Source of the DNA: Pictodentalium vernedei
Lineage: Eukaryota; Mollusca; Scaphopoda; Dentaliida; Dentaliidae
Assembly (NCBI GenBank): GCA_031216915.1
Contig: CM062293.1
Coordinates: forward strand, 147,568,285-147,632,284
Direction of reading: 5' to 3'
Length of the DNA: 64,000 bases
Both the position numbers and the translations under genes were made by a program. Shown here piece after piece: positions 38,962-48,752 of this stretch. A model generated the notes under the pieces. It ran no database searches. It was not told where the DNA came from and saw nothing but the letters and a program-made list of their open reading frames with translations. Positions within the stretch are counted from its first letter, which is position 1; the number at the start of each line of letters is the position of its first letter.

Positions 38962-39611
38962 AAATGATCTAGATAAATGAAACAACAAGAGTACTTGGAA
39001 TAGAGTCAGAACTAACAAGAATAGTCCAGAATAGCTAAATATAGTAATAATAAGGTAAACTATTCCAACCGATAGGCTCTTCTACGCTACTGGAGTATAC
39101 TCCAGGAGAAAGGAACATGGTCAGGTAGACGTAAACTATTGCATATATAGAAAGAAGCAGAAAATTCTGAAAGAATTCGAAATAGCAAAACTTGTCGGGT
39201 TGTTTGTGGTAATTCGTGATACTCCGATTCAATCGAACACACCCCCAGGGCCCCCTCGGTACTATAGCACTACGTGCTAAGCCGATAAAATGGGAAATCC
39301 ATATCAAATAAAGTCAATTTCGGTGATTTGGATGGATTTTTGTGATTTGCAGGGATTTTCGGGTTGTTTGTGGTGATTATATTTACTCCGATTCAATCGA
39401 ACATACCCTCCGAACATACCCCGTCCGATTGCAGAAAAATCGGGTAACATAGCAACCACGTGCTACCATAGAAACCAAGATGGCGGGTCCGGGTTACCAT
39501 GACAACACAACAAGGCGCACTGGGTCACGTGACATGACGTCACTTCCGCCCCCCCCCCCCCCCACCGGGGTCCCCCAAATGATGGCTCAAAACAACATTA
39601 CTTACTTACTA
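38962..39611 (-). repeat. Right arm of the long-inverted-repeat element
   Basis: Inverted copy of 31865-32622. It carries the mirror motifs: caagatggcggg (39476-39487), cacgtg (39526-39531), tgacgtca and cacttccg (39535-39548), then a poly-C run (about 39549-39563) and gatggctcaaaaca before the end. Confidence 0.88.
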
Positions 39612-39619
39612 CTGATCTT

Positions 39620-39991
39620 CTACTAGGAAGGGCCGTCCTCACCAACTCCGCTAAAAACACTAATAACTGATCGCCTAAAAATAATCAAATAATTAATACT
39701 GGTAAGTGGTAAATGGTAAATCTCAAAATTTTTAATTTTCTGTATACCAAACTAATTCTGCCTTCTTCTTTTAGCAGGTACACAGAGATGCTTTCTTTTT
39801 AATGGCCAGCACCCCAATAACCTCTATGGAAACTATAACCGTTACGGAAACAGTCACCTCTATGGATCCCGAACATCCTCCGCTCCATCCCTAGAAGTGG
39901 TCACCCACTTCAAGGGAGGCGAGCGTTGGTCCCCCGTCCCGCCTCTGCCATTTCTGTTCGTCAATAATCAATACCTTAAGGCGATGGAGAC

Positions 39992-39995
<4 letters not shown>
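39620..39995. other. No gene recognised
   Basis: The first part continues the ~150 bp repeat. Around 39776-39950 an open stretch reads NNLYGNYNRYGNSHLYG in one frame, preceded by a pyrimidine run and tag. It could be a fragment of an exon or of an element ORF; I cannot assign it. Confidence 0.35.
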
Positions 39996-40076
<81 letters not shown>

Positions 40077-40110
40077 CAGAGACAGAGACAGAGAGACAGA
40101 GACAGAGAGG
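39996..40110. repeat. (AG)n microsatellite with ACAG continuation
   Basis: About 35 AG dinucleotides, then cagacagacacagagacaga-type sequence. It gives spurious Arg/Glu and Leu/Ser frames. Confidence 0.95.
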
Positions 40111-40329
40111 GCTCCTGTTGGTTTGGGCTTGGCGATGGTAGAAGTTTAAGTCCCGCCACACCTGGCCTGGTGGAAAACCTACCCCCCCCCCCCCTCCACC
40201 ACACACACACATTTAGTTGTTATTCACCCTCCACGGTCGGGTGTTACTGTAATATTATTCACATGTTAAACTGTACACAATGTACTAAGGATAATCAGCC
40301 CGCCTCGCTGTGTCAACACAGCGTAAGCT

Positions 40330-40665
40330 CCTAAATATCAGAGCCCACCAGAACCCCCCCCCCCCTCCAGAACCCCCCTATAAAGTACATTTGCGCAGTG
40401 TTTTACGATGCAATATGTTTATTTTATGCAATAATCGTTACAAGAAAGAAGAATAGAAGTAAATTCATTCTTATAGTTGCCTTTGTCTATAGGCGGTTCT
40501 GGGGGGTTCTGATATTTAGTATTTTTCTCATAAAAGCCAGACCCCCCCCCCCCCCCCCCCCCCAGAACCGCTCAAAAATCGCTAAACCCACCCTTTAAAT
40601 GACATTTGCACGCCGCCGCCGGGTAGAAATATTCCATTTTCAGTTTCTTTTAGCATCCAAATTCA
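40330..40665 (-). repeat. Dispersed repeat A, copy 2 (inverted)
   Basis: Reverse complement of 25731-26075, with poly-C runs (about 40353-40364 and 40541-40563) where copy 1 has ggggttctg-type sequence. Conserved blocks include gttttacgatgcaatatg and gaaatattccattttcagtt. Confidence 0.75.
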
Positions 40666-40813
40666 TACATGGTCTGAATGTCAGACAATTTCACCTGTTA
40701 TCCCCCCCCCCCCCCCAAAAAAAAAATTGGCCATTTCCCCCCAAATTTGTTATTTCCCCCTGAAGTAGACATTGTTGTCCCCCCAAAAGTAGTCCTCCTC
40801 TGTTGGTCTTTCC

Positions 40814-40869
40814 TTGTCTTTGTAAGACTGACCTTGGGCTCCCTCCCGGTCACAATCTTACAAAGACTT
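40814..40869. mobile_element. 56-bp miniature hairpin element, Mutator-like ends
   Basis: The hairpin ttgtctttgtaagactg ... cttacaaagactt has the same ends as the 645 bp palindrome at 44753-45397. The flanks ggtctttcc (40805-40813) and ggtcatccc (40870-40878) match at 7 of 9 positions, consistent with an aged 9-bp target duplication. Confidence 0.6.
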
Positions 40870-41429
40870 GGTCATCCCCACCCCCACCAATTCGTCCATT
40901 CCCGAACACTTTACCACACTGCTTTCTGTGCAGTAATTTAATAAAATAATGTTTAATCATTTAACCCTTCTAGAATTTACATGCTGCAAACAAACATTGC
41001 AGACGTGTTTTTTTTTCAAGAAAGAATGAAAAAAAAACAAAACATGAGGGAGGACTACTTTTGGGGAGATGACTACTTTGGAGGAAATGACTACTTTTTT
41101 TTGGGGGGGGGACTACTTTGGGGAAATGACCAATTTGGGGGAAGTGGCGGGGGATTGTTAGGGGGAGTGTCTTGCACCCCATGATCTGTGTCGGCATTTG
41201 TTTGGCGCTTAGCTGATCGCTGGGGACGGATCGTCTTTGGGCCCGGATCGACCTGTTACCGTAAACACAACTTGCGGGAAAGTCGGGGAAACCTATACAT
41301 GAACACCACGCCCTTAAGTGATCACCTCACCAAGCAAGATGTTGACTGTAATCAATCATATTTTGCTGTTATAAATTAAATAGTCCAATAATTAAATGAA
41401 ATAACTTGAGAAAAATAAAATAAGTGCAA

Positions 41430-41512
41430 ATATCGTCCCCTGAGTTTCAATGTGTTCTATGTGCCGGTAGGCACGTAGAAGTTAGAACACATTGGAACTC
41501 GGAGGACGATAT
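41430..41512. repeat. Hairpin element, copy 1
   Basis: Near-palindrome atatcgtcccctgag ... tgttctatgtgcc ggta ggcac ... acacattggaactc ... gacgatat. A relative lies at 62843-62905. Both look like miniature foldback elements. Confidence 0.7.
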
Positions 41513-41584
41513 GTCACCAAAATACTGTTTATCTGACGACCGAAGGGATGTAACGATTATAACTGTAACGATTATTACAAAAAA

Positions 41585-41660
41585 TAAAACTTAATTCATC
41601 GTAAAACACTGCGCAAATGTAATTTAGAGGGGGGTTCTGGTGGGTTCGGGTATATTTAGG
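41585..41660 (+). repeat. Dispersed repeat A, fragment
   Basis: aaaacactgcgcaaatgtaa and the following ggggggttctggtgggttc match 26000-26070 on the same strand. Confidence 0.7.
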
Positions 41661-41689
41661 AGAACTGAATTAATAAACTAATTCGGCGC

Positions 41690-41965
41690 CGAGTCAGCTA
41701 CACTTTTTAGTGTATTTGAAAGAGAAAATGTATTCTAACTTCGTAAAATAACACCGTACAAACTTCTCTTCTGGCATATATATTTCGTATAGCTCCCTCG
41801 GTATACTTCCAAATTTCATAGAAAACAATCAACAAATAAATGAGAAAATGATAATTTAAAACCCGACTACGATTTTTTCCGACACGGGCACGGACTACCC
41901 ATTTTAGTGTGACCGTTACAATCGGATCCCGTATGTCATATCTCGTTTGTTGTATCTCGAATGTC
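41690..41965 (-). repeat. Dispersed repeat B, copy 2 (inverted), with heptamer remnant
   Basis: Reverse complement of 26455-26720. At its outer end gtatgtcatatctcg and tgtatctcgaatgtcgg are the inverse of the start of the heptamer array, so here the array is reduced to a few units. Confidence 0.75.
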
Positions 41966-42267
41966 GGTCCAGGAATTGCATACCATATATAATAATTATT
42001 AAAAAAATTTGCCTCACTTAAAATTGGATATTCAGATAGCTACATGAAGTACAGATTTTCAGACAACTTTTTGTGTCCAGAAAACGGAGGGTCATACTGG
42101 GTCATACTACGGAAAGCGGGCTGGGACATGCTATTTGCTGTTTGCTATTTGCTCTTTGCTAGTTGTATTGGACCAACCGCACTAGTTCTTTCTTCGGCTA
42201 CATTGAACAGCCAATCAAATTATTTATTATCTATAAGACATGGTAATACAAAGAAAAAAAAGAAGCT

Positions 42268-42433
42268 TTTTGCTATTTGCGATTTGCTCTTTGCTTTTTG
42301 CTATTTGCTTTTTGCCTTTTGATATTTGCTTTTTGCGATTTGCTTTTTGCTATTTGCAATTTGCTTTTTGCGATTTGCTATTTGCTACTTGCTTTTTGAG
42401 ATTTGCTATTTGCTTTTTGCCGTTTTCTTGTTT
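42268..42433. repeat. Heptamer array (TTTGCTA)n, left arm
   Basis: Tandem 7-bp units of tttgcta / tttgctt / tttgcga type; the inverse array is at about 43998-44138. Open frames rich in Leu, Phe, Cys and Ala are produced by the repeat in all phases. Confidence 0.9.
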
Positions 42434-43048
42434 CGTATAATTCTGTATGGGGACATTTCATTGGACAACCAATGCGTTCTGTAACTTTAGGGTAACAGAA
42501 AGTGTATTTTATCAACAGAAGTTAATTATTTTATTTATAAAATGAATTTTGACAACATTATTGAAGGTTTATTTCACGAAGACTATAACTGAGATACACG
42601 AAATCGTTGTGTCACTCGGAATTAAATACAATGTGTGGAGAAGGTGTGTTTTTGTCGCACCCCTAGTTATATAAATAAAGTGGTAATGTTTGGGTAAGGG
42701 CCGTTCAATCCAATGTGCGAAAATAAGTAACAACGCCGTAATTGTAACTCTCCCGACAATCTCAGGTTTGGATTAGGGCTTTGGATAAATTTATAGGTTA
42801 GGGTTACTTAGCGAACGCTAACCCTCAAAACCATAAAAGACCACTTGCAAAGCCCTAACCCCAATCGAAGATTGTACAGAGCTTGTATTCTAGAATGTGG
42901 ACAGAGCCTAGGAAAAGGCTTTACATGGCCTCTTTTTCAGTTAAGGGCCGCCTTTCAGATTTTACTGTCAAATGTTATATAATGTTGGCAGTAATTTAAT
43001 TAGCCACTTTGAATGGTGCTTTACTGATTACTCCCTTTTGAGATGTAT

Positions 43049-43116
43049 AGGAAGTGCGTTCACATCAGTGTTGGCTGCCTGTGGAGGCAGCCAACATTGA
43101 TGTGAAAGCACTTCCT
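43049..43116. repeat. Strong hairpin with 32-bp arms
   Basis: Arms from aggaagtgcgttcacatcag to ttggctgcct, loop gtgg, and the near-exact complement ending cacttcct. Its right arm is the start of the 343 bp duplication. Confidence 0.8.
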
Positions 43117-43770
43117 AGACAAATTTAGGCTACTGACTTTGATATCTTTACAGAATGAATCGGGGGTGGGGAGGGGGGCATATGTTCTAATACCATATCA
43201 AATAATATGCGACCTTGGTTATTGAATGTGCAGCAAAATTAATGTACATGCAGATCTGAAAATACACAGGGATGATTTTCCAGCCCTGTAAAGGCAACTA
43301 CACTGCCGAATACGGGTTTGATCAGCCCCAGTATCGCTAAAGTGCAAGCCCTGATTGTGGAGCTGATTTATAGTAGAGGTTTTCGGTTTGGTGATTTTCA
43401 ATGGCAGATGCCTAAACTGTCCCGTGAAGGCAGCCAACATTGATGTGAAAGCACTTCCTAGACAAAATTTAGGCTACTGATTTTGATACATAGACAGAAT
43501 GAACCGGGGGTGGGGAAGGGGGCATATGTTCTAATACCATATCAAATAATATGCGACCTTGGTTATTGAATGTGCAGCAAAATTAATGTACATACAGATC
43601 TGAAAATACACAGGGATGATTTTCCAGCCCTGTAAAGGCAACTACACTGCCGAATACGGGTTTGATCAGCCACAGCATCGCTAAAGTGCAAGCCCTGATT
43701 GTGGAGCTGATTTATAGTAGAGGTTTTCGGTTTGGTGATTTTCAATGGCAGATGCCTAAACTGTCCCGTG
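43085..43770 (+). repeat. 343 bp tandem duplication
   Basis: Copy 1 is 43085-43427 and copy 2 is 43428-43770. Both begin aggcagccaacattgatgtg and end cctaaactgtcccgtg, with few differences. Non-coding. Confidence 0.92.
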
Positions 43771-43997
43771 GTAAGCCCCCCCCCCCCACCCCCATGGCTA
43801 TTACTGGGGCAGGTTGTATTGGTCACTCCTCTGAGGACTAACCGTGCTAGACGTTGCTTAAATTCAGTGATCCGCCAAGGATCAGTTACTACCACGCCAC
43901 CCCATTTAATACTGCAGTGACTGTACCAGTTAATGGTCCAAATGATTCAGTGAGCCAGTTCCATTGATATCCATATTTGTAAAAGCATTATGGTTGT

Positions 43998-44138
43998 AAC
44001 TCGCAAATAGCAAAGAGAAAAAAGCAAATAGCAAATAGCAAAAAGCAAATAGCAAAGAGCAAAAAGCAAATCGTAAAAAGCAAATAGCAAAAAGCAAAGA
44101 GCAAAAAGCAAAGAGCAAATCACAAATAGCAAAAAGCT
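43998..44138. repeat. Heptamer array (TAGCAAA)n, right arm
   Basis: Inverse of the left-arm array, with units such as agcaaat, agcaaaa and agcaaag. Confidence 0.9.
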
Positions 44139-44752
44139 TTTTTTTTTCTTTGTACTACCATGTCTTATATACAATGAATAATTTGATAGGCTGTTCAATG
44201 TAGCCAAAGAAAGAACCAGTGCGATTGGTCCGATACAACTAGCAAGGAGCAAATAGCAAAGAGCAAATAGCATATCCCAGCCCGCTTTCCGTAGTCATAC
44301 AACAAAAAAAGAGAAGAATTGCAGTACCGTCCTTGAACCCAATTTTTTATGGGATTTCCAGAGTAGAAACACACAAATGTTTGCGTTCACTTTCTTGATT
44401 GAAAAGTCACAAAAGGTAGATATTAAGCTGTTTTTATCGAAACAATGGTCTAGATGCCAGTATCATAATATAGTGAACAAGAAGGGTGATAATATCACAC
44501 GCTAGTCTAAATTAATTCAACAATGACTAATGACACTAACATTGCTAAACCTTCGAAACTTGAAAGGTGCATGTCGCCTAATTTCGAAGTAACTTCTCGT
44601 TCACCACTCTATAGTATCAGATTGGTCCTATTGGATAGCCACATACATGCGTCACCAATAATAACAATTCTTTGGCCTTCCGCTGTTTTTTTCATGGTCC
44701 TCTAACGAGGGGCCTACATCATTCCAGTCACCTACCAGGGTATCCACCCTCC

Positions 44753-45397
44753 TAGTCTTTGTAAGACTGTGACCCGGGGCCCTCCTGGCCCTCACAGTCT
44801 TTGAGAAACCCGTTCAAATTTCATCTGACTAAAACTGAAAGAAACTGGCCGCATTTGGGTCGACTCAGTTCATGCTTCATATCGAAGACAAAAATCACAT
44901 AATCAACATTCTACTTGTCGTACTCAGTCCAAATATAATTTATTTATGTGTCTGCATCATTTTTTAATGCAAACACAGCATCAAATTCAAGAAATGTTGA
45001 AAAATATCCGACTTCACCACTTTAAAAAACATCATGTTTCAAAGATAAACAAATTGTACTATGCATGCGCACAGATACTTGCGCATGTGTAGTACAATTT
45101 GTTTATCTTTGAAATCGAAGTTTTTTAACGTGGTGAAGTCGGATATTTTTCAACATTTCTTGAATTTGATGCTGTGTTTGCGTTAAAAAATGATGCAGAC
45201 ACGTAAATAAATTATATTTGGGCTGAGTGCGACAAGCAGAATGTTGATTATGTGACTTTTGTCTTCGATATGACGCGTGAACTGAGTCGACCCAAATGCG
45301 GCCAGTTTCTTTCAGTTTTAGTCAGATGAAATTTGAATGGGTTTCTCAAAGACTGTGAGGGCCAGGAGGGCCCTGGGTCACAGTCTTACAAAGACTA
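44753..45397. mobile_element. 645 bp near-perfect palindromic element, Mutator-like
   Basis: Two arms of about 320 bp form a nearly perfect inverted repeat centred near 45075 (gcatgcgcac ... cttgcgcatg). The outer ends are tagtctttgtaagactgtga and its complement. A perfect 9-bp direct repeat, ccaccctcc, flanks it (44744-44752 and 45398-45406). Very long terminal inverted repeats with a 9-bp duplication are characteristic of Mutator-like elements. Non-autonomous: no transposase. Confidence 0.85.
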
Positions 45398-45406
45398 CCA
45401 CCCTCC

Positions 45407-46576
45407 CAACCAGTCCCCCTAGTATTCAGTCACAAACTGTTTTATATTCCTCCATTGCTACTTTCTCGATCTCTCCAACTATAATATTGACCTTTCCCCT
45501 CGTGTCATTCCTCATCCACTTTTCATTCATGTTTTCACCCCATTTTTTTTCATCCAATTTTCCATCCCATTTTTCCATTACCGATAGTTTCTAAAGTAGA
45601 TTTGGGTTGGTGAATCTCTACTTTAGATAAAAGTTGCGGGTAAAATACCTAAGGTTCTAACCAATTATTCCAGTCAAAACTCCTAATTAGAAACTGTATG
45701 TTAATTCCAAACGGACGCTTTTGCGGTCCGGTTGAAAAGAGAAAGAGGCTGGTCCTTTTCTTGGTTCTTTGATTCCAGTTGGTTAATCCCAGTCACCTGA
45801 GGCCTCAGAGTGGTGGTATTCATCTTCACAGCTGGAACAGGTTCTGGAGAGTTCTGGAAGTCTTTCCTGGTTCGCAGACTGTCTCTGATGACGTCACGCG
45901 AGTGGGATTATGTAGCAATTCTACAACACTCTTCCCCGTTTAATTTAAAAAGCCAAAGATTATCATGCCAAAGAAAAAACTGTCGGGAACTCAACTGACC
46001 TGGAGTACTTCCGGGAAGTCAGGAAAGAAGAGTGCACTCAAACTTCAAGAGTTTGATATTTTGATCCCCTATACCAAATGGGGTGACCTGAACATGTAGC
46101 AAGAAAAGATGCCGATAAATGCCTAAATGAGATCATGACATCCGCTCTACCACTGGGGAATTCCCCTGCAGACAAGAGGAGCCCTCAATGAATACTGTCC
46201 TAACCAATTTTTCACTATGCCCTTTGATAGTGGATGGATAAGGAATTCATAAATATTGACCTGATGGTTGATCCTCAGGTCACCAGCCTAACAATTTTTG
46301 ATCATTATCCTCCACTCCTTGCACCCCCCTGGAAATAGTGAGTCACCATCTCCCGTCTAGGGCACTGGAGTCAACATTGAATCCAAACAACCAGCGGGCA
46401 TTCCTAGTTGTTTTGGGCTAGTACGTCCTCCATTAATTCTCTGCAGATGACAGACACTGTTAATTTGGGGTTGGAATCTCTCAAGCCCCAGCCGTTGGTC
46501 TAGACCGAATCTGTTCCCCAAGTTAACTCTTTTGGTTGGGCTTCATTTGTTAGCACTATTTTTTCAGCTTCCCAAT
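45407..46576. other. No gene recognised
   Basis: About 1.2 kb without convincing coding sequence on either strand. It could include the 3' part or LTR of the minus-strand Gypsy-like element, but I see no repeated LTR or polypurine tract I could defend. 44301-44743 is likewise empty. Confidence 0.5.
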
Positions 46577-46724
46577 TTATAGGAGTCTACATTTCTGCTG
46601 GGGGCTTCCCGGCAGGTCAGGCTTCACCCCAGTGTTTGAATTCAGGGTCCTCAAGGAAGATATCACCATTCTGAACCTGCTCAGGGGACTTCCTTGAACA
46701 ACTCTTATTCCCTTTTTGTGAAGC

Positions 46725-47785
46725 CTAACTTTTCCCTGTCTGGTGCCGCAGGATTGGACCAGGGTTCTTCCTAGCCCATTCACGCCCTGACTGGTCTGCC
46801 CATATCTGCCAAGTTTTGTGTCTCTTTCTGTCTGTTGTAAGTTGGGAATGAACCAACCCTGCAGCAGGGCAAATGCACCCCACATCCTGTGAATATTCTG
46901 TCCAACCTTCCCCAGGGTTCCAGGGTATTCCTAAGACTGCAGGTCCAAGTTGACGTACCTCGCAACCCAATCTTATTTTGTCAGCTTCAACTGTGACCCC
47001 ACCAGGGTCCCATGGTTGCCCAGACAACCCTGGTTCAATGTATGAATTCATAAATCTCTGTTTTTCGGTACTATTCCTGTCTGCTTGTGATTGGTAGGGT
47101 ATGGCCCCTGGATCCCAGGGTATTCCTAGGCTTCCTGGTTTAGTTTTAACATTACACTGCTCTTTTGTGGGGCATTTATTCATTTGTTTAATGCCATGGG
47201 ATTCTGCGTCATCTATCAGGATTTGCGAAAACTCTTTAGCCACCTGAGCAAATGTTTCCTTCCGGTCTGCCTTACAGATATTTTGGCCTGGCTTTGTACC
47301 CTGAGCAGCATCAGTTCCATTGGCTTCTGCAATGATTTGGGAGTTGTGCAATGATCGACTGTGATAGTTTACGTTGAGAACACGTCCAACAGGTTGCATC
47401 TGTTTGTCATGCACCGATTGGCACTCTAACATTGGTTCTGTTTTTGCTGGTTTAATCATAGAGTCGGTTATCAGTGGCCCCTTTTCACATTTTAGCGATG
47501 TGACAGAGCTTGCTGGACTCACAACGTCTTTACACACAGTCACCTGGGCAACCCCCTGAGGCGACAGAGATATTCCCTGTACTTCAGTTTGTTTGGTCTC
47601 GGAATTAGTTCCAAGACCCTGTGGGTTCCCCAGATCCAATGTTGTTAGACACTCTTTTTTGTATACTTTGCGGAGCTTGGTTTCACTCGATCCCTGACAT
47701 TCATTAGTTACTTTAGGAACAACCCAATCCCCCAAGAAGAGAACTTCCTCCTTGAAGTAGGCTCTTCCATCGTGTTTAATTAGGA
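46725..47785 (-). pseudogene. Gypsy-like protease C-terminus and downstream ORF
   Basis: The open frame continues the protease interrupted at 52985. Its first part reads IKHDGRAYFKEEVLFLGDW, the expected strand after the protease flap where LLG-D-FL normally leads. About 330 further residues follow with no reverse transcriptase. They include a thrice-repeated motif, LGIPWDPG, LSGQPWDPG and LGIPWNPG, spaced about 30-40 residues. The upstream run of Tyr codons in the same frame is the (TAA)n tail of an L2 LINE and not part of this protein. Function of the repeat region is unknown. RT, RNase H and integrase are absent nearby. Confidence 0.6.
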
Positions 47786-47917
47786 AATAATAATAATAAT
47801 AATAATTGATTTTGTAAAAGCGTAAAACCACGAAGAGTGCCCTAAAACGCTTCACAGAAATAAAATACACTTTTCTGAAAATAAAGAGCCACATGTTTCA
47901 GTTTCCTCTAGGGAGGT

Positions 47918-48713
47918 TCAGGAGAATTCTTCAGTAAATAGGAAAGTTTTAAGATTTCGTTTGAAGATGTTGATAGTTTCTGAGTTTCTGACTCTAATAG
48001 GCAACGCATTCCACAATCTTGGACCCACGATGGAGAACACACAATCATTAGCCAGATTAGATCTGCTAAAAGGTATGACTAGTTGAATTTGATCTTTAGA
48101 TCTCAGACTGAAGTGATGGAGTGTATACAGTGATGAGCTCTTGCAGGTAAACTGGAGCCAGTTTGTGGATACATTTGAATACTAAGATCAATATTTTGAA
48201 ATTAATTCTCTGTTTAACTGGAAGCCAATGTAATTGTCTTAAAACAGGTGTTATGTGTTCAGAGCATTTGGTACCAGTAATTATCCTAGCAGCAATATTC
48301 TGAACTTTTTGAAGCTTCTGAATCAAATACTGCGGTAGCCCCACTAACACTGAATTACAATAGTCTAGTTGTGAGGTGATGAAGGAATCCACAAGTTTTT
48401 CAAGTGCTGACTGGTTAAGATAAGTTCTCAGTCTTCCAATATTCCGAAGCTGCCAGTAACATTTTTGACATATTTTATTGATATGGATGTCAAGCTTTAA
48501 ATTTGAGTCCATAATCAGTCCAATATTCCTGGCCGATTCACTTTTCATGGTGATGTTGTTTCCAACCTGAATTGATGTAACAGTGGGTGTAGGCATGCGA
48601 ACCCCGGATATCACTAAGAATTTTGTTTTAGAGTCATTCATTTTCAGTTTAAAATCTATCAGCCTTTCCCGCACCAGATTTATGCAAGTTTCCATGTTGC
48701 TGACTGCAGTCAC
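47918..48713 (-). pseudogene. L2 ORF2 C-terminal part
   Basis: Contains the thumb and C-terminal region typical of L2/CR1: LKMNDSKTKFLVIS, a DSFITSQLDYCNSVLVGLP segment, LHWLPVKQRINFKILILVFK, and after a frameshift near 48100 the terminal PRLWNALPIRVRNSETINIF and FKRNLKTFLF before a TGA (47918-47920). The catalytic YADD box lies in the deleted part, so it is inactive. Confidence 0.88.
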
Positions 48714-48752
48714 TCTTTACCAAGGAGACTATTGGTTACCGAGAATAACACC

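Larger units (their letters stand above)
31865..39611. mobile_element. 7.75 kb long-inverted-repeat element
   Basis: The first ~755 bp (31865-32622) and the last ~650 bp (38962-39611) are inverted copies; the left arm has an extra ~110 bp. The outermost bases read tagta.gtaatgt.gttttgagcc in both directions and the innermost reach tctagatcattt / aaatgatctaga. The element interrupts a ~150 bp tandem repeat. A degenerate 8-bp target duplication is possible (gttacctt at 31857-31864, ctgatctt at 39612-39619). The interior is later insertions: a foldback element, (ATTC)n arrays and a LINE. Without them the element would be a ~1.4 kb near-palindrome. There is no transposase, polymerase or integrase of its own. 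Confidence 0.8.
42108..44293. mobile_element. 2.19 kb foldback element with heptamer-repeat arms
   Basis: Ends tacggaaagcgggctggg and cccagcccgctttccgta are exact inverse copies over 18 bp. They are flanked by a perfect 7-bp direct repeat gtcatac (42101-42107 and 44294-44300), the likely target duplication. The arms (about 42108-42435 and 43990-44293) are inverted copies composed largely of 7-bp units such as ttgctat, ttgcttt and ttgcgat, plus a shared gaacagccaatcaaattat-type block. The middle 1.5 kb is unrelated and includes a 343 bp tandem duplication. No transposase is visible. Confidence 0.8.

Noticed and set aside
31865..39611. Polinton/Maverick
   Set aside because: Arms are long enough, but there is no polymerase B, integrase, protease or capsid gene; the only large ORF is a LINE reverse transcriptase.
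39776..39950. Host exon with acceptor-like site
   Set aside because: The short open stretch has no partner exon and no domain; lies between repeat sequences.
47780..47894. N-terminal extension of the post-protease ORF with a Tyr run
   Set aside because: It is the L2 3' end and its (TAA)n tail read in frame by chance.
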